Shown one piece after another: positions 8,984 to 17,989 of a DNA stretch of 64,000 nucleotides. Position numbers and translations under genes: made by a program. Every line of letters begins with the position of its first letter. Within the stretch, counting starts at the first letter, position 1. Source of the stretch: Verrucomicrobiota bacterium. Lineage in GTDB: Bacteria; Chlamydiota; Chlamydiia; Chlamydiales; Rhabdochlamydiaceae. The stretch spans positions 1 through 64,000 of the forward strand of contig JAFEGJ010000007.1 of the NCBI GenBank assembly GCA_018240015.1, given 5' to 3'. Under the pieces are notes generated by a model. That model did not search any database. It was given only the letters and a program-made list of their open reading frames with translations, and was not told where the DNA came from.

Positions 8984-9008
8984 AAGGCAGCGTTTTAAGC
9001 GCTGCCTT
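8984..9008 (-). terminator. Terminator between convergent genes
   Basis: A perfect 9-bp stem, AAGGCAGCG paired with CGCTGCCTT, with a 7-base loop. On the minus strand it is followed by TTCTTTTTT, so it best serves the minus-strand gene ending at 9028. The plus-strand gene ending at 8968 may use the same hairpin with a weaker tail. Confidence 0.75.
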
Positions 9009-9027
9009 AAAAGATAAGAGACAATTC

Positions 9028-9762
9028 TTACACTTTCGCTGAATCGATTTTTGCTTGAAGAATTGCAACTTTGTTTTCGAATTCGATCACCTTACCTTGA
9101 GCTTGGTGTAATTCGACTTTCTTTGCCGCTACTTCTTGAACCAGTTCTACGGCAGTTTTCACCTTCTCGGCTTGAGCTTCTGTATAAGCTTTATTTGCCG
9201 CAGCCTTTCTATTCATGATATCGGCACCTGTCTCGGAGTTTTGTTTAGCTTTCTCAAGTTGGGAGAAAAGCGACCACTCACTTTCTACTCCTTCTAGAGT
9301 TTTCTTCATCGCTTGAACTTTCTTGTCTTTTTCTTGAGCTAGTTTGTTGACATCGACTCTTTGTAAATCATCCAATTCCCCTTGAATTTTTGTAACGCCG
9401 TCTTCTAGCTTTTTCTGTGCTTCATCTTTTTTCAGAGCTGTCATTTGTTCAGTTAGAGCAGCTTTTGTTTCTTCAGTTGGTTTAGGAGGAACTGATGACT
9501 TAGGAGGTGTTTTTGTTTCGCCTGGTACAGTCAGCCAACCTTTCCATCTTCCGAAGGCATAGGCTCCGACGAGTAATGTTCCTACAGAAACATAAGGATG
9601 GTTTGCGAAGGACCACTTGGGTAAATCCCATACGACAGTTTTTCCGAGATTGAAAGCGCCATTGAAAACACGTGAAACAATTCCGTCTTGTTCAACGGCT
9701 TTTGCTACAGGGCGCATTGCTTGAGTTGTTACTGGTGGAAGTGCTTTGGTTGCTTGTGACAT
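9028..9762 (-). CDS. Membrane-anchored coiled-coil protein, unknown function
   Basis: 244 residues, family not recognised. A Thr/Ala/Pro-rich N-terminus is followed by a moderately hydrophobic segment at about 54-72, a Pro/Lys linker (82-96) and then one long Lys/Glu/Ala-rich coiled coil to the end (about 97-244). There is no cleavable signal peptide, so the short hydrophobic stretch would act as an anchor with the coiled coil on one side. The ribosome-binding site is very strong (AAAGGAGG), and a promoter-like pair lies just upstream, which suggests high expression. The gene follows two others whose products also carry one hydrophobic segment near residues 44-66, so this may be one functional cluster. 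Candidate secreted or inclusion-membrane protein. Confidence 0.6.
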   Translation of the reverse strand: MSQATKALPPVTTQAMRPVAKAVEQDGIVSRVFNGAFNLGKTVVWDLPKWSFANHPYVSVGTLLVGAYAFGRWKGWLTVPGETKTPPKSSVPPKPTEETKAALTEQMTALKKDEAQKKLEDGVTKIQGELDDLQRVDVNKLAQEKDKKVQAMKKTLEGVESEWSLFSQLEKAKQNSETGADIMNRKAAANKAYTEAQAEKVKTAVELVQEVAAKKVELHQAQGKVIEFENKVAILQAKIDSAKV

Positions 9763-9812
9763 TTGAAAAATCCTCCTTTCAAAGGTGGTTTTGGGTTAAG
9801 TGATAGATTGAA

Positions 9813-9840
9813 ATTATATGCAAGATTAGATTTGAGTAAA
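9813..9840 (-). promoter_or_regulatory. Putative sigma70-type promoter for the 9028-9762 gene
   Basis: Read on the minus strand: TTTACT (9840-9835), 16-base spacer, TATAAT (9818-9813). It lies 51 bases before the ATG, with a strong ribosome-binding site between. The -10 is perfect; the -35 matches four of six bases. Confidence 0.45.
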
Positions 9841-9896
9841 GAAAAAATAAAAATCCGGCTAATTTTTTTTCGGGTTTCTCGAGAGAAAATGAGGGG

Positions 9897-10718
9897 CTAT
9901 TTTTTCTGCTGTGATTCTAAACTTGCCAAATATCGGTAAGCATCCAAACGCTGCTGAGTCCAACCAGGTTCTGCAGAATTTTGTGTTATCAAATCATCAA
10001 CGATTTGCTGTGAGGTAAGAGTACGTATTTGAAGCTGTTTCAAACAGGAGGCGGCTTTCTCCTGCCATTCGGCAACTCTTGTATCTTTGGGGGCTCTTTG
10101 ACAAACTAGGGCCCAAAAGAATGCATCAATCGTTGGATCGACGGTGCCTTTTGAAAGAGGTACATTATCGATGACGTTTTGTACACATTTGGCATAGAGA
10201 AGCGGCCAAGGAAGGTTTGCCTTGTCTATCGTTACTCTTTCTGTTCCCATTTTTTTCCACATCAACTCGATGATCAAATAATAAGAGGCGTTTTCACTCA
10301 TCTGTGCTACGTTGAACTTTGAAATGAGCTCGTCCATCGAAAGATTTAAGACCTGATTGTCTTTAAGTAAGCTTCCAAAAACAGTTAGCATTTGTTGATT
10401 GTTTTCGCATTTTTGATTTATGTGTTTGCTTAGCTCGTTAGAATTTGCTTCAAGGACGGCTATTTTGAGCAATTCTTCGAAGCTCTTGTTGGCGTAGAGG
10501 TCTACAAGGGTTTCTTTCTTTTCAGGAAAAAAGATGCGATAAAAAATGAAAGTAAATGAGGCCGCGGCCAGTACTGCGATAACAACTCGTGTATCGAATA
10601 AACGACCCTGTGCCCATTGCCAGTGAGGAGCTAGTGTTTGGAAAAGCTGGGTGAGAGGATCGGATACAGAAGCAAGGGGCTGATATGGGACAGAAGGCGC
10701 TGTAGGATCTATCTTCAT
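9897..10718 (-). CDS. Single-module member of a membrane-anchored helical repeat family
   Basis: 273 residues, unknown family. After a Pro-rich N-terminus there is one membrane segment at about 44-63 (RVVIAVLAAASFTFIFYRIF), then an all-helical domain. That domain contains three motifs found again in the next two genes upstream: NLSMDELISKF followed by LIIELMWKKM (125-157), DPTIDAFFWALV (194-205), and TQQRLDAYRYL (254-264). The membrane segment and flanks also align with those of the 10715-12754 product. The start overlaps the upstream stop in ATGA, so the genes are translationally coupled. I infer an anchored scaffold or effector with one repeat module; no catalytic motif is visible. Confidence 0.6.
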   Translation of the reverse strand: MKIDPTAPSVPYQPLASVSDPLTQLFQTLAPHWQWAQGRLFDTRVVIAVLAAASFTFIFYRIFFPEKKETLVDLYANKSFEELLKIAVLEANSNELSKHINQKCENNQQMLTVFGSLLKDNQVLNLSMDELISKFNVAQMSENASYYLIIELMWKKMGTERVTIDKANLPWPLLYAKCVQNVIDNVPLSKGTVDPTIDAFFWALVCQRAPKDTRVAEWQEKAASCLKQLQIRTLTSQQIVDDLITQNSAEPGWTQQRLDAYRYLASLESQQKK

Positions 10719-12754
10719 TGGAGTAGTTCTTTTAGTTTTGTGCAGAGTTTTTTGTAAGCATTGCGGCGGTGAGTTGTAAGGGGAGCTAGGTTGGAGCTGG
10801 AAGGTAAACCTTTGAGAAGTGTCTCATAGTTTGCTAGGAGCGTTTTTCTTTGTTCGCCGTGTGTCTTTTTTAAAAGGTTATCGAGGGTCGTATATAAAAT
10901 GGTTCGGCCTTGGGGTTTTTGCATCTCAATGGCTAGTGCCAATGTAAAGGGGTCTGTTTCAGATTGGATGAGAGCATCTTTTGTGTTCATGGGGGTTAAT
11001 CGGCGAGCATCGTAAGTCTGTTTGATGGGACGTAAAATATCGGGATGTTCCTTATTTTGAAGGCGAGATTGGTTATTGACGTAAGCCGCAATCTCGTGAG
11101 ACTTGAGAGTTGCGAGTTTTTCCCAGATCAATTCGACTACGCAGCCAGAGAGTTTTTCTTGGGCGGTGGGGCTAGATAATTTTTGGAATACGGAAAGTAA
11201 TAGTTTTTCTAGTTCTTCTAAGCTCAAGTGCTGTAGCTGAGGCAGGCAATGCAGAGCGACTTCCCTAGGGTTGGTAGTCTTGGTGATTTTATCGATTTGT
11301 CCTTGAAGCTCGGTTATGTCTGGCGTCTCTTTGAGAAGTTCGAGGAAACAAGCAAGAGAGAAGTCTTTGAGGTTTTTTTCTGCTTTTTTAGGAGGCGGAG
11401 GAGGTTCTAAAGGAGTGGGTTTTATAGCAGCAGGAGCGGGAAGAGGAGGGGGGTCGAGGAGGTATTGATAAGCTTTAAGTCGCTTTTGCATGAAAGGGGT
11501 TTTATGGGGGATGGATTCTAAGAAGTGGATTTGTTCTTGTAGAGGATTGGCTTTTTTGTTTCGTTTAGGGTTTTTTTTGTGGATTTCACAGATGAGTTTG
11601 TTGCGCGTTGCTTCATTTTGAGCATTTTCGGGTAAAAGAGCTAAAGCGAGGGCATAGGGAAAGCCGTGGTTGGGAGAAGGTGTTTTATTTTGTGCGAGCT
11701 CGCAGGCTTGGGTGTATTGCAATAAAATTTGCTTTAAATCTGAAGAAGGGATGTCTTTTTCAAGAGGCAGCTCTTCGGATTTTAATGTGCTTAGATTATT
11801 CCAAAAAAGCTCTTGAATGCGGAGAAGGATCTTTTGAGAATCGGGGTGGGTGCTTTTCTCCATTTTTTGATGCATTTCTATGAGGTCTTTTAAGGAGAAG
11901 ATATTCGCTTGTAAGCGACGCAGTTGAGCTGCTTTGACATACTGGTTTATGGTAGGAAGCTGGTCGTCAGGAAGGTTTTCTATCGCGACGGCTATTTCGC
12001 CAACTTCTGGATCTATGCGTTTTGCAAATTTTAAGGACTTACGATGTAAAGCGAGTTCTTGCCAATGCAGATGATTTGAGACAAATGTACTACAGGATTC
12101 TTGTTGTAACCGCTGAAGAGTTTCTTTTGGGCATTCTTGCAATTTGATGATGATGATTTTTTGAAGGATCTTGGTGAAATACTTAAAAAAAGGCCGTTTA
12201 AAAGTGCTAAACGCTTTTTCATAGCGAATGAGTGCTTTCAAATCTAAAAGTTGGACGAAGTCTTTGTCTTTGGCAACTTCCAAGAAAACACTAACATCAG
12301 TAGGCTTCTTTTCGATGGCTTGTCTGCAAAGAGATAGTTCGGTGGTTTCATCGATGATGGGTGTTTGGGGGAGTTGGGTAAAGGAGAGGATATATTCTTT
12401 CCAAAGGGATGTAGGGGGCTGCTTTTCATAGTTATCGAGGGGATTATCTCCTTCCTCAAAATCGGGTGTTTTGTGTTCGGATACAGTGATGGGTGGAGCT
12501 TTGATATCATGGGCGAGGCTTGAGGGTGTGCTACTGTTCTCAAAATGCCCTTTACGCAAATAGACAAGAGCGAGAGCTGTTATGCACAAAGCTCCACTTC
12601 CCAAGGCCAGTGTCAGGCGATTTTCTAAGAGCTGTAGAACGCGTGGAACGTAGGGCTCCAAGTATTGATACGCTGTGCTTAGAATATCGGTGGGCGTCCA
12701 TGTTAGTGAAGGCAAGAAGGGCAAGCGGGAAAACGCCGAAACCGGTTGTGCCAT
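10715..12754 (-). CDS. Two-module member of the membrane-anchored helical repeat family
   Basis: 679 residues. One membrane segment at about 46-66, preceded by a segment resembling that of its downstream neighbour (P-x-D-x-L, then L-x-P, then a basic LENRLTLAL start). The rest is helical, with two copies of a module of about 220 residues separated by a Pro-rich linker (PPPLPAPAAIKPTP region, near 430-455). Copy 1 has DFVQLLDLKALIRYEKAF, FPYALALALL and QKRLKAYQYL. Copy 2 has LQHLSLEELEKLL, VVELIWEKLATL, DPFTLALAIE (from 601) and THRRNAYKKL (661-670). The protein is rich in Lys, Leu and Gln and has no catalytic signature. It follows the 1276-residue gene by 8 bp and overlaps the next by 4, so the three form one operon. 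Function unknown. Confidence 0.62.
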   Translation of the reverse strand: MAQPVSAFSRLPFLPSLTWTPTDILSTAYQYLEPYVPRVLQLLENRLTLALGSGALCITALALVYLRKGHFENSSTPSSLAHDIKAPPITVSEHKTPDFEEGDNPLDNYEKQPPTSLWKEYILSFTQLPQTPIIDETTELSLCRQAIEKKPTDVSVFLEVAKDKDFVQLLDLKALIRYEKAFSTFKRPFFKYFTKILQKIIIIKLQECPKETLQRLQQESCSTFVSNHLHWQELALHRKSLKFAKRIDPEVGEIAVAIENLPDDQLPTINQYVKAAQLRRLQANIFSLKDLIEMHQKMEKSTHPDSQKILLRIQELFWNNLSTLKSEELPLEKDIPSSDLKQILLQYTQACELAQNKTPSPNHGFPYALALALLPENAQNEATRNKLICEIHKKNPKRNKKANPLQEQIHFLESIPHKTPFMQKRLKAYQYLLDPPPLPAPAAIKPTPLEPPPPPKKAEKNLKDFSLACFLELLKETPDITELQGQIDKITKTTNPREVALHCLPQLQHLSLEELEKLLLSVFQKLSSPTAQEKLSGCVVELIWEKLATLKSHEIAAYVNNQSRLQNKEHPDILRPIKQTYDARRLTPMNTKDALIQSETDPFTLALAIEMQKPQGRTILYTTLDNLLKKTHGEQRKTLLANYETLLKGLPSSSNLAPLTTHRRNAYKKLCTKLKELLQ

Positions 12755-12762
12755 AAGAAAAT

Positions 12763-15700
12763 TTAAGCGGTTAGTAATTTTTTAACAATTGAGCTGAGCT
12801 TTTCTTCCGGCTCAAGTCCTTCGAGTTTGCTTAGGTGGGCTTCAGCAGCACGTTGGATTTGGGCAGGTGAGGGCTTTCCTTTTTGCTTCAGAACTTTCTC
12901 GCAGACTTCTATATCGCTGGTTCGGTCGTAAAGAAGAGCATCGATATAGTGCTGATAAAATTCTGTGATAGACATTTGGAGTAGCCGCCTGAAATCGCTG
13001 TGGCTTTTTAAAATAAGATACGCGCTGAGGCGATCTTGGATAGAGGGAAGGTTCAGCTTAGAGAGATAAGTCAAAAGGGCCATTTCGTTTACATCTGGCT
13101 CTTGGGCGCTGCTGAGCAGCCGCTTTTCTACAGCGGTCTCAAGATCGGCGACATTGGCTTCAGGTTGTTTGTTTTGTCTAAGGACGATGGCTAGAGCTAA
13201 AACGGCCGGAGAGTCCTTTTTTGAAGGAGGTAATTTGGGATTACTCAGTTCGAGGGCTCGAAGGCGCTGCTGGGCAAGGTTTGTGACAAAGAGGCTTTTG
13301 GATTTTATAGCTCGTAGCTCTTTGAGCGGCATTTCCCAGACTTTGATCGCGATGAGTTCATGGATCAGTGCGGTAAAAAGCGGAGCAAAAGGTGTTTTAA
13401 CACTGGGTGGAAAGCGTTTTTCTAACCGTTCTAGTTGTGCGAGGGAAAGCGATTTAACAAAATGGGTGTCTTTGAGAAGAGCAGCCATCGATTTTTCCGG
13501 GTGCTGAGACAGTTTTTGTTCGATGTCCCTCATAGCAAAGGTTTGGGAGGCCCAAGAATCTCTTAAGTTTTTGAAATAGGTTTTCCATAATGGATTCAGC
13601 TCTCGAAGCATAGGATCGATGCGAGGTAGTTTTAGGTTCGCCACTAAGAGGTTTAATGCTTTGCTCCGGTCTACGACAGACTGGACACGGCAGGAAGAGT
13701 AAGACTTTAAATGCTCCAAACTTTTGCAGGCTTTTTGGATAGCTGTAAGTGAAAGTTCTTGGAGTCTTTCTGGGTCGCCGATGAGCGCTAGAGTAACGGC
13801 GTCGGTTTCATTGCCTGAGGGATGGGAGCTGTGAGCTCTTTGTGCGGCAAGTTCTCTAACAAAAGGAGAAGGCGAGTGGACCGAATCTTTTAAGAGGTCG
13901 TGATAGGTACGATTCCACATGTTCATGGCAATCAGTTCTTGTACGAACGGTTTAAGGCAGTTGAGGGGATGTCTTTCGTCAAAGAGCATATCGAGTGTCT
14001 TTTCGAAGGCAATGAGACCTTTTAAAGAGAATGCCGAAGAGATTTTCTTTTGGCCAAGAATTTCAACCACAGTGCTCTCGAGATTTTTTTTGTCACCTAG
14101 CATTTTTTCTAGGGCAGCGATCTGGGTCGTGAGGGCAAGGGTTGGTTTCTCTAAAATATCTAAACGGCATTGTAAATAGGCTTTGAGGAGATCGGCGTTA
14201 GACATTTTCTGAAGGCATTTTTGGACGTGCTTCTCTGCTAGGTTAAAGAGAACTCCACTGGAATCGGCAACGTCTTCGGCTTCAGTTCTTAACCCATTGA
14301 TGAACTTGAGAGCTTTGGGAAGGTCCATCGCTTCGATCTTTTTAAGGAGATGTCGCTCCACTTCTTTGAGAAGATATTTTTTGGGCTCATCAGAAAGTGC
14401 CAAGCGATTAGATATCGCCAAATGAAGGGCTTGGAGTTCGGAGGCGCTCAAGGGATCTAAGAGGGTATCGATAGCTTTTTCATTCGCGACAAAAGCTGCG
14501 AATTTACCTTGGACTTTTGACTCGATTTGTGGAAGAAGTTGGGAAGGTTTTTTAAGATTTTGAAAATAAAGGGTACATAGCTTAAGAAATTGTCCTGCAT
14601 GAGCAATTTGGACTAAAGGTCCCCATCCATTGGGAGGACTGGACTCCATAGATTGAATAAATTCGTCTATATCTTGAGGGGAAGGAGAGGTTAGTTTCGT
14701 TTTGATGCTTTTGTATAAAACATCCAAGAACACGGGCTTGCATGAGAGGTTCGTGCTCTGGATTTTTTCATGCAGTGTTTTCATGGAAACGATCGAGAGA
14801 CTGTCGGTTTGGACATCTTTGTAGACTACTTTACGTTTCCCAAGTTCTTGTACCCCAGCCTGAAGGTGCAAATCGCTCTGAGGTTTTTCCAATTGTTTGA
14901 AATACCAGGTGATGAGACCAGATGTCGTCATGAGATGGAGTTTTTGCTCAATCGACTCGACGGTTTCGACAGGGGGAAGAGGGGGCCTTTGGGTGATGGG
15001 TCTAACACCGCCGCCTCCAGCCATAAAGTTGAGAACCATCATATTTGAAGCAACACGCGTCGGGGAAAGCGAGTTGTGGGATTCTGCTACAGAATAAGTT
15101 CTAAATCCAAATAAAACGTTGTAACAATCATCCACTAGCTCTTGGAGTGGTTTGCAGACCGCGCGCTTTTCTCGCCAGATATTGGTGAGGGTTGCCAGGT
15201 CGAAAGTTTTAATATAAGGATCTTTTAGAAGGGCTGTGGAAGATTCTTGAATAGCTTTTTTAAAGGAGGGAGTCTTTACTGCTTCTACCAATTCTTTTTC
15301 GATCGAGGGGAATTCCAATTCCGTTGGCTTTTTGGGATAGGCTTTCATGAGAAGCTTAATATATTTTCCCCACAAGCGGCTGTAGTAAATGCTATCAATT
15401 GCTTCATGTAAAAGAGGTTGAAGGGTGGGTGTTACTTTGGGGTGATTATCATTTAAGGCGCAGATAGACGCCAGAGGAAGCTCAGATTTAACGAGATCTA
15501 AAGTCACGTCTCTTAAGAAGCTTTCGCATCCAGGTTTCTTATTGTATTTTTTATCTTGAAGCAATCGGAGGCTGATATTTCTTTCCAGCTGAGGATCAGC
15601 GGTGGGAAGGTTTTGAAGATAATTTTTCCAACGAGAGTTGTAATAATTTCTATGACAAGAGCTTGTTGATATCAGTAGCAATCTGATCGCATCACTATTT

Positions 15701-16593
15701 ACAGCTGCTTTTTCATCTGTTTGCGACAGCTTGTATTCCTGTTGGAGAATGTCGCATAACTCTTCTACGAGATCTGGAAAAGAGGTTAGGAGAAGCTCTT
15801 CAATCCATCCGAGCAATACGGTATGGGCCCATTTGTTCATAGGATCGTGACGATTTTCTTGTAATCGGAGATAATCTCGTTTGAAGGCCTCTATGAGGTA
15901 GATAACACCGGTAAATTTTCCTAAATCCGTTGTCCAAAACTCATCCCACAATTTTTCATCAAGGACTTCACCGACGCAAAGTTTGTTGGCCGCGGCGCAA
16001 AATTCGAGCAATTTATCCAAAGCACGAATCGAGATGGTGAGCTGCACTTTTTCTTGATCGAGATCTTTATCTTTGGTAGCTAGCTCCTTTTCAAGATCGT
16101 TTTTTCTCAGCTGGATTTGATACTCTACCTGCTTCAAAAAATCCTTCGACCCGGCAGGAACCCCCTCGACTTTGCCGAAATAACAGATCACGCCAAAATT
16201 AATACATAGAGCATAACGATTAAACGAGCCGTTTTTTTCGTCTTGAATGATCTCCATTTTTCGGGTAGAAAGACAGGTCAAGGCATCCAAGGTAAGAACA
16301 TCGCAAAACCGAAAGTTGGGTAATTTATCACGGCTTTCTTGGAGTCTAGCTGAGGGATTTTCCGGGATTTTTCCCTCAAAAGCTTTAACCAAAACAGCAA
16401 TATACGTTTTGAAAAACTCTGACTCAGGATAGAGTTCGTCAATGATTAAATTATTGAGCTGCAGAAGGTAAAATTGAGTAAAACCGATAAGATCTTTGTT
16501 GATGAGCTCGAGGATTTTCTCGAATTCAAAATTCTGAGAAGGAGTAACAGATTCTGTCTTTGTCGATGTCGAAGTGGTGGTTGGTACTGCCAT
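12763..16593 (-). CDS. Giant helical repeat protein, first gene of the three-gene repeat operon
   Basis: 1276 residues, no membrane segment or signal peptide found and no known domain recognised. The last 420 residues hold recognisable copies of the module shared with the two downstream genes. A partial copy starts near 855 (FSLKGLIAFEKTLDML, then VQELIAMNMW, DAVTLALIG). A full one runs about 1041-1196 (HFVKSLSLAQLERLEKRF, LIHELIAIKVW, SPAVLALAIV, SIQDRLSAYLIL). The N-terminal 500 residues are also helical, with a Lys/Glu-rich stretch at about 165-195 that may form a coiled coil. A Gly-rich loop (MAGGGGVRP) lies near the middle. This unanchored protein could work with its two anchored paralogs. 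A long inverted repeat sits between it and prfB. Confidence 0.62.
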   Translation of the reverse strand: MAVPTTTSTSTKTESVTPSQNFEFEKILELINKDLIGFTQFYLLQLNNLIIDELYPESEFFKTYIAVLVKAFEGKIPENPSARLQESRDKLPNFRFCDVLTLDALTCLSTRKMEIIQDEKNGSFNRYALCINFGVICYFGKVEGVPAGSKDFLKQVEYQIQLRKNDLEKELATKDKDLDQEKVQLTISIRALDKLLEFCAAANKLCVGEVLDEKLWDEFWTTDLGKFTGVIYLIEAFKRDYLRLQENRHDPMNKWAHTVLLGWIEELLLTSFPDLVEELCDILQQEYKLSQTDEKAAVNSDAIRLLLISTSSCHRNYYNSRWKNYLQNLPTADPQLERNISLRLLQDKKYNKKPGCESFLRDVTLDLVKSELPLASICALNDNHPKVTPTLQPLLHEAIDSIYYSRLWGKYIKLLMKAYPKKPTELEFPSIEKELVEAVKTPSFKKAIQESSTALLKDPYIKTFDLATLTNIWREKRAVCKPLQELVDDCYNVLFGFRTYSVAESHNSLSPTRVASNMMVLNFMAGGGGVRPITQRPPLPPVETVESIEQKLHLMTTSGLITWYFKQLEKPQSDLHLQAGVQELGKRKVVYKDVQTDSLSIVSMKTLHEKIQSTNLSCKPVFLDVLYKSIKTKLTSPSPQDIDEFIQSMESSPPNGWGPLVQIAHAGQFLKLCTLYFQNLKKPSQLLPQIESKVQGKFAAFVANEKAIDTLLDPLSASELQALHLAISNRLALSDEPKKYLLKEVERHLLKKIEAMDLPKALKFINGLRTEAEDVADSSGVLFNLAEKHVQKCLQKMSNADLLKAYLQCRLDILEKPTLALTTQIAALEKMLGDKKNLESTVVEILGQKKISSAFSLKGLIAFEKTLDMLFDERHPLNCLKPFVQELIAMNMWNRTYHDLLKDSVHSPSPFVRELAAQRAHSSHPSGNETDAVTLALIGDPERLQELSLTAIQKACKSLEHLKSYSSCRVQSVVDRSKALNLLVANLKLPRIDPMLRELNPLWKTYFKNLRDSWASQTFAMRDIEQKLSQHPEKSMAALLKDTHFVKSLSLAQLERLEKRFPPSVKTPFAPLFTALIHELIAIKVWEMPLKELRAIKSKSLFVTNLAQQRLRALELSNPKLPPSKKDSPAVLALAIVLRQNKQPEANVADLETAVEKRLLSSAQEPDVNEMALLTYLSKLNLPSIQDRLSAYLILKSHSDFRRLLQMSITEFYQHYIDALLYDRTSDIEVCEKVLKQKGKPSPAQIQRAAEAHLSKLEGLEPEEKLSSIVKKLLTA

Positions 16594-16693
16594 GAGGGTT
16601 TATCCCAATTTTAATTGTAACTGGGGTAGTACTATAGCAGGGACTCTAGTTTTTCTAGTAGTAGTTTTGAGAAATAGACATCCCCTAATTGTT

Positions 16694-16856
16694 TTCTCAG
16701 TACTGGGCAAAAATTTTCTTCCAGGGCCGGCTACAGCTTCGCATAATCGATCCTCCTCCTCAGAAATAGCACCTTGGGCTATTTCCAACGCCTGTCAGAT
16801 CAATTCTGCCTTGCCTCGCTCGCCCCTGGAAGAAAATTTTTGCCCAGTACTGAGAA
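16694..16856. repeat. Long inverted repeat (33-bp perfect arms) between divergent genes
   Basis: Arms at 16694-16726 and 16824-16856 are perfect reverse complements over 33 bp (left arm begins TTCTCAGTACTGGGC). The 97-bp interior holds a second 8-bp hairpin (GAAATAGC at 16763-16770 with GCTATTTC at 16778-16785). Outside the arms, further weak complementarity continues (CCCCTAATTG on the left, TTGTTTTTTTAATAGAGGGG on the right). It encodes no protein. The nested structure and position between a lineage-specific operon and prfB suggest a MITE-like element or the scar of an insertion; no target-site duplication is obvious. It fills most of the 300-bp gap 16594-16893, together with the unread promoters of both flanking genes. 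Confidence 0.8.
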
Positions 16857-16893
16857 TTGTTTTTTTAATAGAGGGGTGCTAAAGTAGCGGCCT

Positions 16894-17989
16894 ATGAACC
16901 AACAAACCCAAGATCGCATTAAGAGCATTGAGAGCCGTATCCTTCACATGTGGAGGTATCTTTGACCTGGGTCAAAAAGAGGCCCGTGTTAAAGAACTTC
17001 AACTGAAGATGGAAGAGGCAAGCTTTTGGGACGATAACCAAGCGGCCCAAAAAGTGATAGCGGAGTGTAACCAGCTCCGCGAGTGGACTGTTCCGTACCA
17101 AGAGGTAAAAGAAAAATTTAATAACATTGTCGCCCTTCTTCCCGAGGCCGAAGTCGAAGATCCCTCTCTTTTTGAGGAGCTCATCGAAGAACTAGATGGC
17201 GTTGAAAAGGTGATCTCGGAGCTGGAGATCCGCAAGATGCTCTCCGGAGAAATGGACGATAAGAGCTGTTTCTTAAGCATCAATGCGGGGGCTGGGGGAA
17301 CCGAGGCATGCGATTGGGTGCAGATGCTGGCCAGGATGTACCAGCGCTGGGCAGAAAAACGGGGCTGGGACGTCGAAATCCTCCACGTGCTCGAAGGAGA
17401 CGTGGCGGGGATCAAGAGCATCGCTATGAAAATCGGCGGGCCGTATGCCTACGGATACTGTAGGGCGGAGCGCGGCATACACCGGCTCGTGCGGATTTCT
17501 CCGTTTGATGCGAATGCCAAGCGGCATACGAGCTTTGCCTCCGTCGATGTGAGTCCGGAGATTAGCGACGATATTACGATTGCGATTCGCCCCGAAGATC
17601 TCCGCGTGGATACGTACCGGGCTTCGGGAGCGGGCGGTCAGCACGTGAACAAGACCGATTCGGCTGTGCGCATCACGCACCTGCCCTCTGGTGTGGTTGT
17701 CTCGTGCCAAAAAGAGCGCAGCCAGATCCAAAACCGCGAGTCGTGCATGAAAATGCTGCGCGCTGAGCTCTATAAACAAGAAGTGGAAGCCAGAAAAAGT
17801 AAAGTCGAGCAAATGAGCGGAGAAAAAAAAGAGATCGCATGGGGACATCAGATCCGCAGTTATGTCTTCCAGCCCTACACGCTGGTCAAAGATGCTCGGA
17901 CAGGTTACGAAGTTGGTAACATCCATGCTGTCATGGATGGCGACATCGATGATTTTATTCTCGCATATCTGAAGGAGTTTGGAGCTTGA
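16894..17989 (+). CDS. prfB: Peptide chain release factor 2, with programmed +1 frameshift
   Basis: RF2 ends translation at UGA and UAA. The reading frame starts at ATG 16894, runs 23 codons to CTT (16960-16962), meets an in-frame TGA (16963-16965), and continues in the +1 frame from GAC at 16964 to 17989. The full product is about 364 residues, normal for RF2. The RF2 stop-recognition motif SPF is seen in [13 protein letters not shown], and the peptidyl-hydrolysis motif GGQ at about residues 247-249 in [16 protein letters not shown]. Treating the downstream frame alone as the gene loses the true N-terminus. The stop overlaps the TTG start of an acetyltransferase gene. RF2 beside an acetyltransferase and yebC matches CT459-CT457 of C. 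trachomatis, from memory. Confidence 0.95.
16951..16966 (+). promoter_or_regulatory. prfB: prfB autoregulatory frameshift signal
   Basis: The sequence TGGAGGTATCTTTGAC combines an internal Shine-Dalgarno-like GGAGG, the slippery CTT and a TGA followed by C, the layout of the Escherichia coli prfB signal. When RF2 is scarce, the ribosome slips +1 at CUU-U and makes the full protein; when it is plentiful, translation stops at UGA. So RF2 controls its own level. Confidence 0.93.

Noticed and set aside
17273-17926. 217-codon antisense frame in prfB
   Set aside because: Antisense to conserved RF2 core; no ribosome-binding site or family.
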